NCBI GenBank assembly: GCA_965218055.1
Contig: CBDCKA010000002.1
Coordinates: 1,550,001 to 1,614,000 of the forward strand
Direction of reading: 5' to 3'
Source: CBDBKE01 sp965218055
GTDB lineage: Bacteria > Acidobacteriota > Terriglobia > JAJPHL01 > JAPKYU01
DNA: 64,000 nucleotides
This document shows, in pieces, positions 14,963-23,176 of this stretch. A program made the translations under genes and the position numbers. Under the pieces are notes generated by a model. That model made no database searches and was not told the origin of the DNA. It worked only from the letters and a program-made list of their open reading frames with translations. Positions within the stretch are counted from its first letter, which is position 1. Each line of letters opens with the position of its first letter.

Positions 14963-17070
14963 AATCTGCCCGCCTCCTTCGCTCTCCAATAGGAATAATC
15001 GAGGGGCAGATAGTGAGGCTTGAGGTAGACCCGTCGCGGCTCAAGCGACTGCGCCCCGTCATAGGGCAGACAGATCGCTTGACAGTTCGAGAGCAACGTG
15101 AAGTCTCGCGGGTGAAACACGGCCTCGCGTTGCTCCCGGAAAGACTTGGTCGCGCCGATGCTGCCGCCGCCTCCCCCGGCGCGGCCTGAGAGCGGGGAGA
15201 CTTCCGCCCGCTTGGAGGCCTCGCTGATCGTGTAGGATCCCTTGATCTTCGCCACCTGCCCGCACATTTCGCTTGCAATCTTGGCGCTGGCGTCGTCGCT
15301 GAGAGACAGGAAAATCCGGGTGCGGAGCGTCTGCAAGAGCGACCGCCAAGCTTCCGAGCTTCCCAACACGGAGCGAAGCGAGGAAATGGATTGCGTGGCG
15401 ACAATCGGGATGCAGCGGCATTGCCGGGTCAGCGCAAAGGATTTTTCATCGCCCGATGGATCGTCCTCACCCACCGAAGCGAAGGCTTGATATTCGTCAC
15501 AGATAAAGACGGCGGGCCGGAAATAGACCCCCGGCGACTCCTTCATCTTGGTCGGGCGCATGAGAAGCGCCTGTAGCCAGGCGTTCTTGAGCATCACGCC
15601 CACGGCGCGGGCCAGCGCCGGGTTCGATCCGGCGGGCATGTTCAAGGCCAACACCTTGCCCCTTTCGATCAATTCATAGAGTGGGGGCAGGTGTCGCGGC
15701 CCTTCGACTCGTTCCTCTTCGACCGGCGGGATCGACGTGGGCGCGGTCTCCGGCTCCTTGTTCGGCTCCTGGGCTTCTTCCCCGGCCCGCTTCGCGGCCC
15801 TGGCCTGAACTGAAATGGCTTGCGGATCGTCGGGGACTTCCGGCGGCCCCGGACAAAACACCTTCGCCACATCCGGCATGTCGAACATGGCAAGGAACAC
15901 CGAAACCCCCTCCACAATCGAGGACTTGATTTTGTTGTCCAGCGTTTGCCAGTCATTGAGAAACCAGCGCTTGACGGCCTCCACCCGTTCCCTCACGTCG
16001 TCGCCGGGGCCGGGCTTCCAAACCACCCGATAGGTGAGCTTGAGCTCGTCCAGTTTGTTGAGCATGGGGCGGGCGGACACGGCTTGCAGTTCCCCCGGGT
16101 CCGGGGCATCTTTCCACACCCATTCGGCGAGGTTCATTGCCTCGGTTTTGAACACGTTTCTCGACACAAAAACCGTCCCTTTGTTCAACTCGTCGCTCCA
16201 CGCTTCGGCTTGCTCGATCTTGGCCGCGAAAAGGCCCGGGTCGATAGCGCAACGGTAGACCTGCTGCAACGTCACCCACCGTTCCGGGAAGATTCGGTGA
16301 AGCTCGATGATCCAGCGGACCAGGTTGGTATAGGCTTGCTGCCAGAAGGGTTCCTTGCCCTTGCCGAATAGCTGGTTGAGAAGGCTCGAAACGGTGTAGG
16401 CCAGCGAGTAGGAATCGAGCCACCAAGCCGAGAGCGGGTTCCATTGCCAGCGGCCATTCATCCCCAGCTCGATGTAGTCTTTTCCCCGGCCCGCCTCGAT
16501 CAGGATTCGCCGGATATCGTGACAGAAATCTCCCTTGACTTCGAGCATGAGCGCCGCCGCCCGCATCTGTGGATTCGCCGCTTGCCAGCCGAGAAGCTGC
16601 CGGGCGAAGGGGTGCATACAAGCCGAGGTTTTTCCGGACCCCACGGCTCCGAAGATCGCCACGCCGGTGTACAGCCCCCGCTCCGGGATGGTGAGCCAGG
16701 AAGGATTGAAAATCTCGCGCGCCTCCACCGGATGATGAACCTCCCCGATCACGATGGCCGGGGCCGTTTGCCGGGTTGAAAGCGGCCAGGTCGGGAGCGC
16801 CCCAAAGGGCGCAAAATCCCGCCGCCGCGATTCCAGCCAGACCTTCCAAACGGACATGAGAATGAGGCCCGCGAGCATGACGGCGACGAAAGGCGAAGCG
16901 TAGTACCAGACGATCACCCACCCGTAGAAGTTCGGGGTGTGATAGTCCATCAGATCGAGCAAGGGATTCTCGCCAAGCATGGGGAAGGGACGGCGGACAA
17001 AGCTCCACAGGGCGTACCCCAGACCGCCGAAAAACAGAAGGATGTGAGGAATGAAGCGCCTCCATTTCAT
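14959..17070 (-). CDS. traG: type IV coupling protein, VirD4/TraG family
   Basis: This 703-residue inner-membrane ATPase couples the DNA-protein substrate to the secretion channel. Two N-terminal membrane segments ('FIPHILLFFGGLGYALWSFV' and 'SPFVAVMLAGLILMSVWKVW') precede the soluble motor. Walker A is 'GAVGSGKTSACMHP' near residue 142 and Walker B 'AVFICDEYQAFAS' near 522; 'IPIVATQSISSLRSVLG' is the usual arginine/sensor block. A Pro/Glu-rich insert of about 40 residues near 430-470 is unusual. The gene follows a 360-bp non-coding block containing a long inverted repeat and overlaps trbB in ATGA. In conjugative elements the coupling-protein gene often sits near the origin of transfer, which fits the upstream repeats. 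Confidence 0.93.
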   Translation of the reverse strand: MKWRRFIPHILLFFGGLGYALWSFVRRPFPMLGENPLLDLMDYHTPNFYGWVIVWYYASPFVAVMLAGLILMSVWKVWLESRRRDFAPFGALPTWPLSTRQTAPAIVIGEVHHPVEAREIFNPSWLTIPERGLYTGVAIFGAVGSGKTSACMHPFARQLLGWQAANPQMRAAALMLEVKGDFCHDIRRILIEAGRGKDYIELGMNGRWQWNPLSAWWLDSYSLAYTVSSLLNQLFGKGKEPFWQQAYTNLVRWIIELHRIFPERWVTLQQVYRCAIDPGLFAAKIEQAEAWSDELNKGTVFVSRNVFKTEAMNLAEWVWKDAPDPGELQAVSARPMLNKLDELKLTYRVVWKPGPGDDVRERVEAVKRWFLNDWQTLDNKIKSSIVEGVSVFLAMFDMPDVAKVFCPGPPEVPDDPQAISVQARAAKRAGEEAQEPNKEPETAPTSIPPVEEERVEGPRHLPPLYELIERGKVLALNMPAGSNPALARAVGVMLKNAWLQALLMRPTKMKESPGVYFRPAVFICDEYQAFASVGEDDPSGDEKSFALTRQCRCIPIVATQSISSLRSVLGSSEAWRSLLQTLRTRIFLSLSDDASAKIASEMCGQVAKIKGSYTISEASKRAEVSPLSGRAGGGGGSIGATKSFREQREAVFHPRDFTLLSNCQAICLPYDGAQSLEPRRVYLKPHYLPLDYSYWRAKEAGRL

Positions 17071-17429
17071 AGAGTCCGTTTCCCTTCTTTCAGCGCCCCG
17101 CCTGGGGGCGCTCTTCCGAGCCTTCCCGCAGGGATAAATGAGGACGATAGCGACCCCATGGGGCCGGATAGAGGCGTGGAACAGCGCGCCGCTATCGGGG
17201 CCACATGCCCCCCTGCTTTGGGGGGGGTCGCTATCGTCCTCCCCGATTTTGCTGGGTCGGCGTGGGCGAGGCCGATTATCGGTGGTTAACCACAGCGGAA
17301 TGAGAGAGATAGTGGAATGAGGTTGTGGAACATCTCTTGAGTGATTCTTGGAATACCCCCCCCCTCTGTGGGCGTTCCATTTGACATGTGGTCATTTGTT
17401 CCATCAAAACCCCGCGATTTGTGCTGCTT
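17071..17429. promoter_or_regulatory. non-coding block with long inverted repeat and TGGAAY cluster (oriT or control region candidate)
   Basis: An 18-bp perfect inverted repeat, GAGGACGATAGCGACCCC at 17140-17157 and its complement at 17224-17241, encloses a second imperfect pair (GGCCGGATAG / CTATCGGGGCC). To its right, the hexamer TGGAAY occurs three times on the plus strand (about 17311-17355) and twice inverted (ATGGAAC on minus, about 17373-17405). The loop is too long for a terminator. Its place between the gene at 17430 and the coupling-protein gene suggests an origin of transfer or a regulator-binding region; a promoter for the traG operon must also lie here. Confidence 0.5.
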
Positions 17430-18374
17430 TCATCCGACTTCATCCCGCTCCGTAAACCGGGTGGCCCGCCAGGTCGAGTAGTTGTCAATCGAGACCCCTT
17501 CCGTCACCTTCGCCTCCGGGAGACTTTGCAGCACCGCCAATCGTTGCAGGGCTCCATTGAATCCCCCATACCGGCCCAGAACGTCTTTGTCATTGTGGTC
17601 CATCGCCTCGCCAATCAACTTGATTTCCTGCTTTACCGTCAGTCCTTCGACGAGCTTCCCTGGCTCCGCCGCCGCCCAAACCCGGAGCACCCGCGCCGCC
17701 CGATCCACGGTTTCATTCTCCGCCCCAATCCCGATCACCCGGACCTGCCGCCCCTTCTTGCGGAGCGCATCCCAAAGCGGCCCATGCGCGGCTCCCCAGG
17801 AGTGCAACTCCCGATCCGTCTGGTGGCCCGGATCGACGTAGGCGAAGGTGACGGTTTCAGCGTCAGCAGCCAGGGGAAGTTTGAGCACAAAATAGCGTTT
17901 CTGCGCTCCCGCAGCGCCGTAGTAAATCCGTCGCGGAATCAGCCGCCGCGAGAGGCCGAGCCCGTCAAAAAACTCGACCTTCTCCGGCTCGGCGGGGAGC
18001 CAGTTCATGCCCGGATGCTCCAATACGAAATCGAGCGAGAGAAGGCGGCGCATCACAACCGGCGGACGGGCCTTGCGCCGGTGACGGATGTTCTCGACCC
18101 CCAGCGCCCGGTAGATCGGCTTGCTCGATATCCGGCACGTCCTACCGCCCCCGTTGAACACCGGAGCTTCGCTCTCAACTGCCATTCGGCGATCAACCAA
18201 TGTCTGCACGAAACGGAACGCCCGATTCCGCCGGGCATCAAAGTAATGACAGAACTGCGCCCGCGTGAAAACACCGCTATGCAGACACACCAGCGCGATC
18301 CACTCCGCTTCCCGGCCCGTCCAGCCGAGCGATTCCAGTTTCCGTTCCCTTCCCCGCAAGTGCTCGATCATCAT
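17430..18374 (-). CDS. conjugation-locus winged-helix protein, function unknown
   Basis: A 314-residue soluble protein in the secretion operon, overlapping the TrbF-like gene by four bases at its start. The N-terminus has a winged-helix appearance ('TGREAEWIALVCLHSGVFTR', 'RRNRAFRFVQTLVDRRMAVE'), followed by an alpha/beta region with 'SKPIYRALGV' and 'HRRKARPPVVMRRLLSLDFV'. I do not recognise a named family. The layout recalls 'replication-relaxation' proteins of plasmids, which combine a winged helix with a nuclease-like fold. Given that no classical relaxase was found in this locus, this and the 26560-27450 protein are the best local candidates for DNA processing. That is inference from context only. 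Confidence 0.55.
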   Translation of the reverse strand: MMIEHLRGRERKLESLGWTGREAEWIALVCLHSGVFTRAQFCHYFDARRNRAFRFVQTLVDRRMAVESEAPVFNGGGRTCRISSKPIYRALGVENIRHRRKARPPVVMRRLLSLDFVLEHPGMNWLPAEPEKVEFFDGLGLSRRLIPRRIYYGAAGAQKRYFVLKLPLAADAETVTFAYVDPGHQTDRELHSWGAAHGPLWDALRKKGRQVRVIGIGAENETVDRAARVLRVWAAAEPGKLVEGLTVKQEIKLIGEAMDHNDKDVLGRYGGFNGALQRLAVLQSLPEAKVTEGVSIDNYSTWRATRFTERDEVG

Positions 18375-19048
18375 TGCTTCCCGGTAACGATTGCCCGGTC
18401 GCCTTGCAGGTAAGTGATGACGATCCCCATAGGGTTGTGGACGATCAGGTCCGGGGGGATCTCATCGAGGAACAGGAATTGCAGCGAGAGGGTCCAGCGC
18501 TCCCGGCTGACTTCGTTTGCCATCACCATCCGCACCAGGTCAAAATCGGCCGTCGCGCTGTGCGGCTCCTGGGGATTGGCTTGAATCCGCAAAACGACGC
18601 GATCCACTTGCAGTTCATCCTTGGCCGCTCCTGCCGCGAGAAGAGCGATATTTTGACTCTCGGCCCGGAAACTTGCGTTGGCAAGCTCCGTGGTCAGGAA
18701 GCGCAGACTGCGGGACCAGTTCTCTTGGACCGTGGCCCGCCGCCGCGAGTAGAAGTCGTAAATGAAGCGATTGAGAAAGTACTTGGTGGTGGGGTCCAGC
18801 GGGTCCGCCTGGGCCTCCATCGCCTCGTAGGCGATGGCCTCGGCCCGGCCTACTTCATCCACCCTCACGACGATGGGGCGGGGCGGATCGACTGACACAA
18901 TACGAATGACGACGATGATGAGCAAGAGCAACCCAATTCCCAACCCGACGGAGAGCACCCGTAGATGACGGTTGGAGTGGATGGCCTCGCCCCATATTTC
19001 GGCGTACTCGGCCCCGGCGTCTTTGGCCTTGGTTCCGGGTTCGCTCAT
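18371..19048 (-). CDS. trbF: VirB8/TrbF-like T4SS inner-membrane protein
   Basis: A 225-residue bitopic inner-membrane protein that serves as an assembly scaffold of the secretion channel. A short cytoplasmic tail is followed by one membrane helix ('LSVGLGIGLLLLIIVVIRIV') and a periplasmic NTF2-like VirB8 domain with 'TKYFLNRFIYDFYSRRRATV', 'SFRAESQNIALLA' and 'WTLSLQFLFLDEIP'. Length and topology match TrbF. It overlaps the TrbL-like gene (ATGA) and the downstream gene, so the operon is tightly coupled. Confidence 0.88.
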   Translation of the reverse strand: MSEPGTKAKDAGAEYAEIWGEAIHSNRHLRVLSVGLGIGLLLLIIVVIRIVSVDPPRPIVVRVDEVGRAEAIAYEAMEAQADPLDPTTKYFLNRFIYDFYSRRRATVQENWSRSLRFLTTELANASFRAESQNIALLAAGAAKDELQVDRVVLRIQANPQEPHSATADFDLVRMVMANEVSRERWTLSLQFLFLDEIPPDLIVHNPMGIVITYLQGDRAIVTGKQ

Positions 19049-20043
19049 TTAATCCCCCCTGCTCCGATCTTCGCCGCCGCCGCGCCTCCGGTGGCCGCAA
19101 CCGTTCCCGCCGTGGTCGCCATTCCCATGAGTCCGCTGCCCGCCGCTCCTGTGCTGGTAACGAGCATCGAGGCGAGCTCCCCGCATTTGAGGCTTGCCAG
19201 CATCCCGGCGACGAACAAGGGCACGACGGCGATCATCCACAAGCCCACGTCTATGAAGCTCTCGATGTCCAGGTTGGCATTCCCCAAGCTCGTGATGTAG
19301 GAGATTCCGACAGCGGAGAACACGCGCAGCACCGCTCCGGCGATCACGGCATAAAGCGAGTAGGTAATCATCGCCCGGAACCATCCCCAGAACAGAAACG
19401 ACAGCGGCTCGAGCACCAGAAACGGAATGAAGATCGGCCCCAAGATGATGAGGATGGCAAGCGCGATTTGAGCCCAGATGACTTGAGCGTAGGTGACGGC
19501 GGCCAACAGAAGCAGCATGAGGACCACAAACACAAACATTGCAAACCCCGCAACCGCCGTTATCGCGGCATGAATCCCGCCGGTGAGTAGGCCGAAGGTG
19601 TTCCCCTGTTGCGCCTGGGCCGCCTGATTCGCCGCGAGGGAGCGAATGAGGTTCCCAAGCTCGGTCTGCATCGAATAGACCGCATCGCCGATCAGCAGTT
19701 GGTGAAGCCAATTTCCGCCCGCCGCGATCATCCCTGGGAACGTGAAAGCCATCCCCGGAATGGTGGTGGTGTAGAACTGCAACATCACCCACGGTATCCA
19801 TAGCCCGATGACGACCCGCACCAGCTCCCACGGCTGAATGTTTCCGCTAAAAGCGATCTTCAGCCCCTTCAACACCACAACGATGAGAGCCAGACCCCCG
19901 AAGAGCGCGTTTCCGGTGGCGAAAACCTCCCCACCGGCCGCCGCCGACAATCCATCCAGAGCGACATCGAGGAACGACTTGAAGTCCCTCAGTTGTTCCG
20001 GGGAAAGGTTGGCCGGGATGTTGGGATCGAGTTGGATTTGCAT
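19045..20043 (-). CDS. trbL: VirB6/TrbL-like polytopic T4SS protein
   Basis: A 332-residue inner-membrane protein with about six hydrophobic segments ('ALFGGLALIVVVLKGLKIAF', 'VRVVIGLWIPWVMLQFY', 'FAMFVFVVLMLLLLAAVTYA', 'IALAILIILGPIFIPFLVLE', 'AMITYSLYAVIAGAVLRVF', 'VGLWMIAVVPLFVAGMLASL'). It ends in an Ala/Gly/Thr-rich tail. This is the TrbL/VirB6 channel component. The position between TrbJ- and TrbF-like genes is the expected P-type order. The ATG at 20043 lies 12 bp beyond the TrbJ-like stop. Confidence 0.88.
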   Translation of the reverse strand: MQIQLDPNIPANLSPEQLRDFKSFLDVALDGLSAAAGGEVFATGNALFGGLALIVVVLKGLKIAFSGNIQPWELVRVVIGLWIPWVMLQFYTTTIPGMAFTFPGMIAAGGNWLHQLLIGDAVYSMQTELGNLIRSLAANQAAQAQQGNTFGLLTGGIHAAITAVAGFAMFVFVVLMLLLLAAVTYAQVIWAQIALAILIILGPIFIPFLVLEPLSFLFWGWFRAMITYSLYAVIAGAVLRVFSAVGISYITSLGNANLDIESFIDVGLWMIAVVPLFVAGMLASLKCGELASMLVTSTGAAGSGLMGMATTAGTVAATGGAAAAKIGAGGIK

Positions 20044-20055
20044 CGGCGAAATGGA

Positions 20056-20970
20056 TTACTGGCCGTTCCCGCCGTAGGCCGGGTGAATCCGAAAGAGCAA
20101 CCCTTCGCGCATGGAATCGCGGCGGGCATCGAGCCCGGCCTGTTGCGCCGCGAAGGTGATCTCGGCGCGGCGCTGCGTCTCGATCCATCGAGCCAGCGCC
20201 TCGCGCCGGGCGATCTCGCGTTCGTAATCCTCTGCCGCCTCTTTCGCGGCCTGGAACGCCATCAACTGCGCCATAGCAGCGGTGAGGTTCCCTTGCGTCA
20301 CTGTCCCGGCCACTTGCGATTGGGCCAGCGCGGTGTTGGAGGTATTGGTGTTGTTCCGCAATCCCTCGTAGGACTCCACGGCGTCTCGCGCCGCAATCAT
20401 GAGATTCGCCGCCGCGTCGCTCATTGCGTGATCGAGCACCAGGCGCTTGTCGCCTTCCTCCCGCGCCGCGAGATAGCCGCTGGCCGCCTGCGCCGCGATC
20501 TCCGGGCGATAGTCGTCGTACAGAGTGAGGATGTCGCTCTCGGTCACCGTGTCGGCGGCGGTGAGCCGCCCGCGCCAGGATTGGGTAAAACTCTTGCCGG
20601 TTTCGCCCATCTGTTCGACCGAATCCGCAAGCTCCGCCGCCACGCCGGTAAAATCGCTTTTCCACGATAGGCCCACGCCGATGAACTGCGTCGGGACCGA
20701 TGCCAGGTCGGTGAACGGATCGGTGAGCGCGCCGACGCTTCCGAGCGCCTGATCTTTCAAGTGTGAGAACTGGTCCGTCAGTTCGGTCAATTGGGTGTCC
20801 ATCGTCAGCTTGGCGATCTGCGCCTCGTAAATTTGAACGCCCTGATTGATGATCATCTGCGCCCGTTGAATGCCCGCCAGGATCGAGCCGAAGATGGCGT
20901 AGGCGGGCGTGGTGGTCAGCACGATCAAGAGCGGGATGACAACCATGCCGGTCAAAATGCGGTGTTTCAT
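20056..20970 (-). CDS. trbJ: VirB5/TrbJ-like periplasmic T4SS protein
   Basis: A 304-residue exported protein with a classical signal peptide ('MKHRILTGMVVIPLLIVLTT', cleavage after 'AYA'). The mature protein is mostly helical, with 'AQMIINQGVQIYEAQIAKLT', 'SHLKDQALGS' and a long C-terminal helix rich in Ala, Glu and Arg. This pattern is that of TrbJ/VirB5 minor pilus or tip proteins. I chose the ATG at 20970, preceded by AAAGGAGAT; the frame extends upstream but overlaps TrbI. The VirB10-like gene ends at 20967, giving a 4-bp overlap. Confidence 0.88.
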   Translation of the reverse strand: MKHRILTGMVVIPLLIVLTTTPAYAIFGSILAGIQRAQMIINQGVQIYEAQIAKLTMDTQLTELTDQFSHLKDQALGSVGALTDPFTDLASVPTQFIGVGLSWKSDFTGVAAELADSVEQMGETGKSFTQSWRGRLTAADTVTESDILTLYDDYRPEIAAQAASGYLAAREEGDKRLVLDHAMSDAAANLMIAARDAVESYEGLRNNTNTSNTALAQSQVAGTVTQGNLTAAMAQLMAFQAAKEAAEDYEREIARREALARWIETQRRAEITFAAQQAGLDARRDSMREGLLFRIHPAYGGNGQ

Positions 20971-22331
20971 TTCAATCTCCTTTTTGTGGGCCGGGGCACC
21001 AGCACGTCGGAAGTGAACCAGACGCGCAGCCGGTGCCCGGCGCGTATTGTGATGGTGGGTAAACGGTTCAAGAAACGATCCAGGATGCGAGTAGCAGCTT
21101 GGCCGAGCCCCTGCCCGGCACCGGCCCGGAAGCCCGCCACGCCGCCCTCGTAAGGGTTGCCGCCTTGCGCCGTGAGTCCGGCCAGGATGCCGACCGCCCC
21201 GACAGCGGCGAACATGGAAAAGTAGTGTCGGTTGACTTGATCTTTCAGGGCGCCCTCGCCGACTTGATTCAACCCATGAAATTGCAGCGACACCCAACGC
21301 CCGTCGGGGTAGATCAAGCGGTGGAAACTCACGGCGAGTCGGGCTTGGTCCTGATTGGATACGGCCTGAGCCGTGCCAATGACCCGCGTACCACGCGGCA
21401 CCAAAATGCGCTGCCGGTCTGCCGAGTAAAAGGGAAGGGAAACCACGGCCAGGACCGGGCCGGGAAAGTCACCGGAAAGCTGAGTGACCAGGGCCGCTTC
21501 CAAAAACGAGCCTTCATGGATGCGCTCCCAACCGGGGGGATCATCCGGCCCGTCAAGCCGGGCCGGAGAAGAGTAATCCCGCGCCGGTGGGGGGCCCGCT
21601 GACGCCGTGGGAACGGCGGGCGTGGCCGCAGCGGTTGGTGTCCCTCTGAGTGCTTCGATAAACGCTCGGTCCGCCTGGGCCTCCGCCGCTACTTCATCTT
21701 CGAGGCCGGTCGTGACCGTCCCAATCGTGTCGAGGGCCTGTTCGAGCGCCGCCGCCCCTTCCGCTCTCATGGCATCGACCGGGCTTGCGGTTTCGGCCCC
21801 CTGCCCCTCGGACGACGCCCCCTCCCTGCCGTCCACTTGCCGGTAGGTCTGTGCGACCGGCGAACTGCGAAGCGACCGGCTGCGCCGCTCGAGGGCTTCC
21901 AGGCGCAAGCGCTCCCGGAGTTCCCATTCTTCCTCGGTATAGGGTTGCCCGGTGTCGGGACTCGGCCCGGCCAGGAGCATCGCTTCATCGACACTCACCC
22001 GTCCCGCGCCGATCCCGCCTCCGCTGGCCCCCTGTTGTCGTTGCTGCCGTCCCTGCTGCCGCAACGCCCGCTCCGCCGCTGCGCGGCGGCTTTCCGCCCG
22101 AAGCGCCTCCGCTTCGACCTGCGCGGCCATCTGATCGGCGAAGCTCCGGGGCGCGGTCTGCTCTGCGCCCGGATCGTGCGAAAGTTCCCCTTCCTCGCCG
22201 CCTCCGAAATAAATCCAGTACGTCAGGAACACGAGGACCAGAATGGTGATGATCCCGACGCCCCATTGAGTAACGATGCCGCCGGGCAGCGATCCCGCCG
22301 GTTTGGGGTACAGCCGCCGCCAGCCGATCAC
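20967..22331 (-). CDS. trbI: VirB10/TrbI-like T4SS protein
   Basis: About 454 residues from the GTG at 22331, which overlaps the TrbG-like stop (GTGA). It is the envelope-spanning energy sensor of the channel: one N-terminal membrane helix ('WGVGIITILVLVFLTYWIYF'), a long Glu/Gln/Arg/Pro-rich periplasmic linker and a C-terminal TrbI beta-barrel domain. The barrel has 'SFLEAALVTQLSGDFPGPVL', 'LVPRGTRVIGTAQ', 'FHRLIYPDGRWVSLQF' and the closing 'TITIRAGHRLRVWFTSDVLV'. All family landmarks are present and the length is typical. Confidence 0.92.
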   Translation of the reverse strand: MIGWRRLYPKPAGSLPGGIVTQWGVGIITILVLVFLTYWIYFGGGEEGELSHDPGAEQTAPRSFADQMAAQVEAEALRAESRRAAAERALRQQGRQQRQQGASGGGIGAGRVSVDEAMLLAGPSPDTGQPYTEEEWELRERLRLEALERRSRSLRSSPVAQTYRQVDGREGASSEGQGAETASPVDAMRAEGAAALEQALDTIGTVTTGLEDEVAAEAQADRAFIEALRGTPTAAATPAVPTASAGPPPARDYSSPARLDGPDDPPGWERIHEGSFLEAALVTQLSGDFPGPVLAVVSLPFYSADRQRILVPRGTRVIGTAQAVSNQDQARLAVSFHRLIYPDGRWVSLQFHGLNQVGEGALKDQVNRHYFSMFAAVGAVGILAGLTAQGGNPYEGGVAGFRAGAGQGLGQAATRILDRFLNRLPTITIRAGHRLRVWFTSDVLVPRPTKRRLK

Positions 22332-23170
22332 GGCCCGATCTCCGGCGCGGTGAAGCGCCACCGGACTTTCTGTTTGCCGATCTGCAACCAGCCGTCACCC
22401 AAAACGTGACGGGCGATATACAGCCCGTCCTCGCCCAGATCGTAGGCCACCAGCGCCGGTTTCCCGTCCTTCTCTTCGTACAGTGCGGGCGACTCCTGGG
22501 GGTTGGCGCGAAGGTAGGTAAACCGCCTGTCGTGCCACATTCCTTCGACCAGAAACGGCCATTTCTTCGCCTTGTCCTCCAATCGGTAAGGGAACTTGAG
22601 GCGCGTGGGATACTCCGCCCGGAACGCCTCGGTTTCCCGCGCCGCAAGCGCCGTAACGTCGGCGATGCGTGAATCCGCGTCGACCTGTGCGGCCTTGGCC
22701 GTTTCGATGGCTGTTTTCGCCATCTGCTGATAGGCCGCAACCTGGGAGCGAGCGACAAAGGCCGGTTCGTGCCCGGTCGGTGAGATGCGCGGGTCGGCGT
22801 CCGCCTGCGCCTCGACGCGGACGACTAGATGCGGCTGGCCCGCACTTCGCTCGGTGACGAGAAACGAATAGATGCGCCCGGAGGCGCAAACCAGCGCGAC
22901 GTTGGTAGTCACGCCCTCGGCGATGGGTTTGAGGAAGGCCAGATTAGCGGCCCCGGTCAGGTGCCAGTACTCGAAATCTCCGACGACAAAATCCAGCACG
23001 TTTTCCGTCGCGGGAAGCACGATGACGGTGGTGTGCCGGGTCTTGGCCCGAATCCGGATGATTTGATCCTGGGTCTCGATGACGCGGAGCACCTGCCCAC
23101 CGTCCTGAGCGATCAGCGGGCCGGTAAGAGCAAGTAGCGTGGCCGCGACGAGTGGAATGATCTTCAACAT
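22328..23170 (-). CDS. trbG: VirB9/TrbG-like T4SS protein
   Basis: A 280-residue exported channel component. A signal peptide ('MLKIIPLVAATLLALTGPLI', cleavage after 'AQ') precedes the N-terminal CagX-type domain ('TTVIVLPATENVLDFVVGDF', 'NVALVCASGRIYSFLVTE'). A helical linker follows, then the C-terminal domain, 'FPYRLEDKAKKWPFLVEGMW' to 'YDLGEDGLYIARHVLGDGWL', which contacts VirB10. It overlaps the VirB10-like gene, and seven bases separate it from the VirB4-like stop on its upstream side. Confidence 0.88.
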   Translation of the reverse strand: MLKIIPLVAATLLALTGPLIAQDGGQVLRVIETQDQIIRIRAKTRHTTVIVLPATENVLDFVVGDFEYWHLTGAANLAFLKPIAEGVTTNVALVCASGRIYSFLVTERSAGQPHLVVRVEAQADADPRISPTGHEPAFVARSQVAAYQQMAKTAIETAKAAQVDADSRIADVTALAARETEAFRAEYPTRLKFPYRLEDKAKKWPFLVEGMWHDRRFTYLRANPQESPALYEEKDGKPALVAYDLGEDGLYIARHVLGDGWLQIGKQKVRWRFTAPEIGP

Positions 23171-23176
23171 AATCAG

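Noticed and set aside
17140..17241. Rho-independent terminator
   Set aside because: The 18-bp repeats are 66 bp apart and are not followed by a T-run in either direction.
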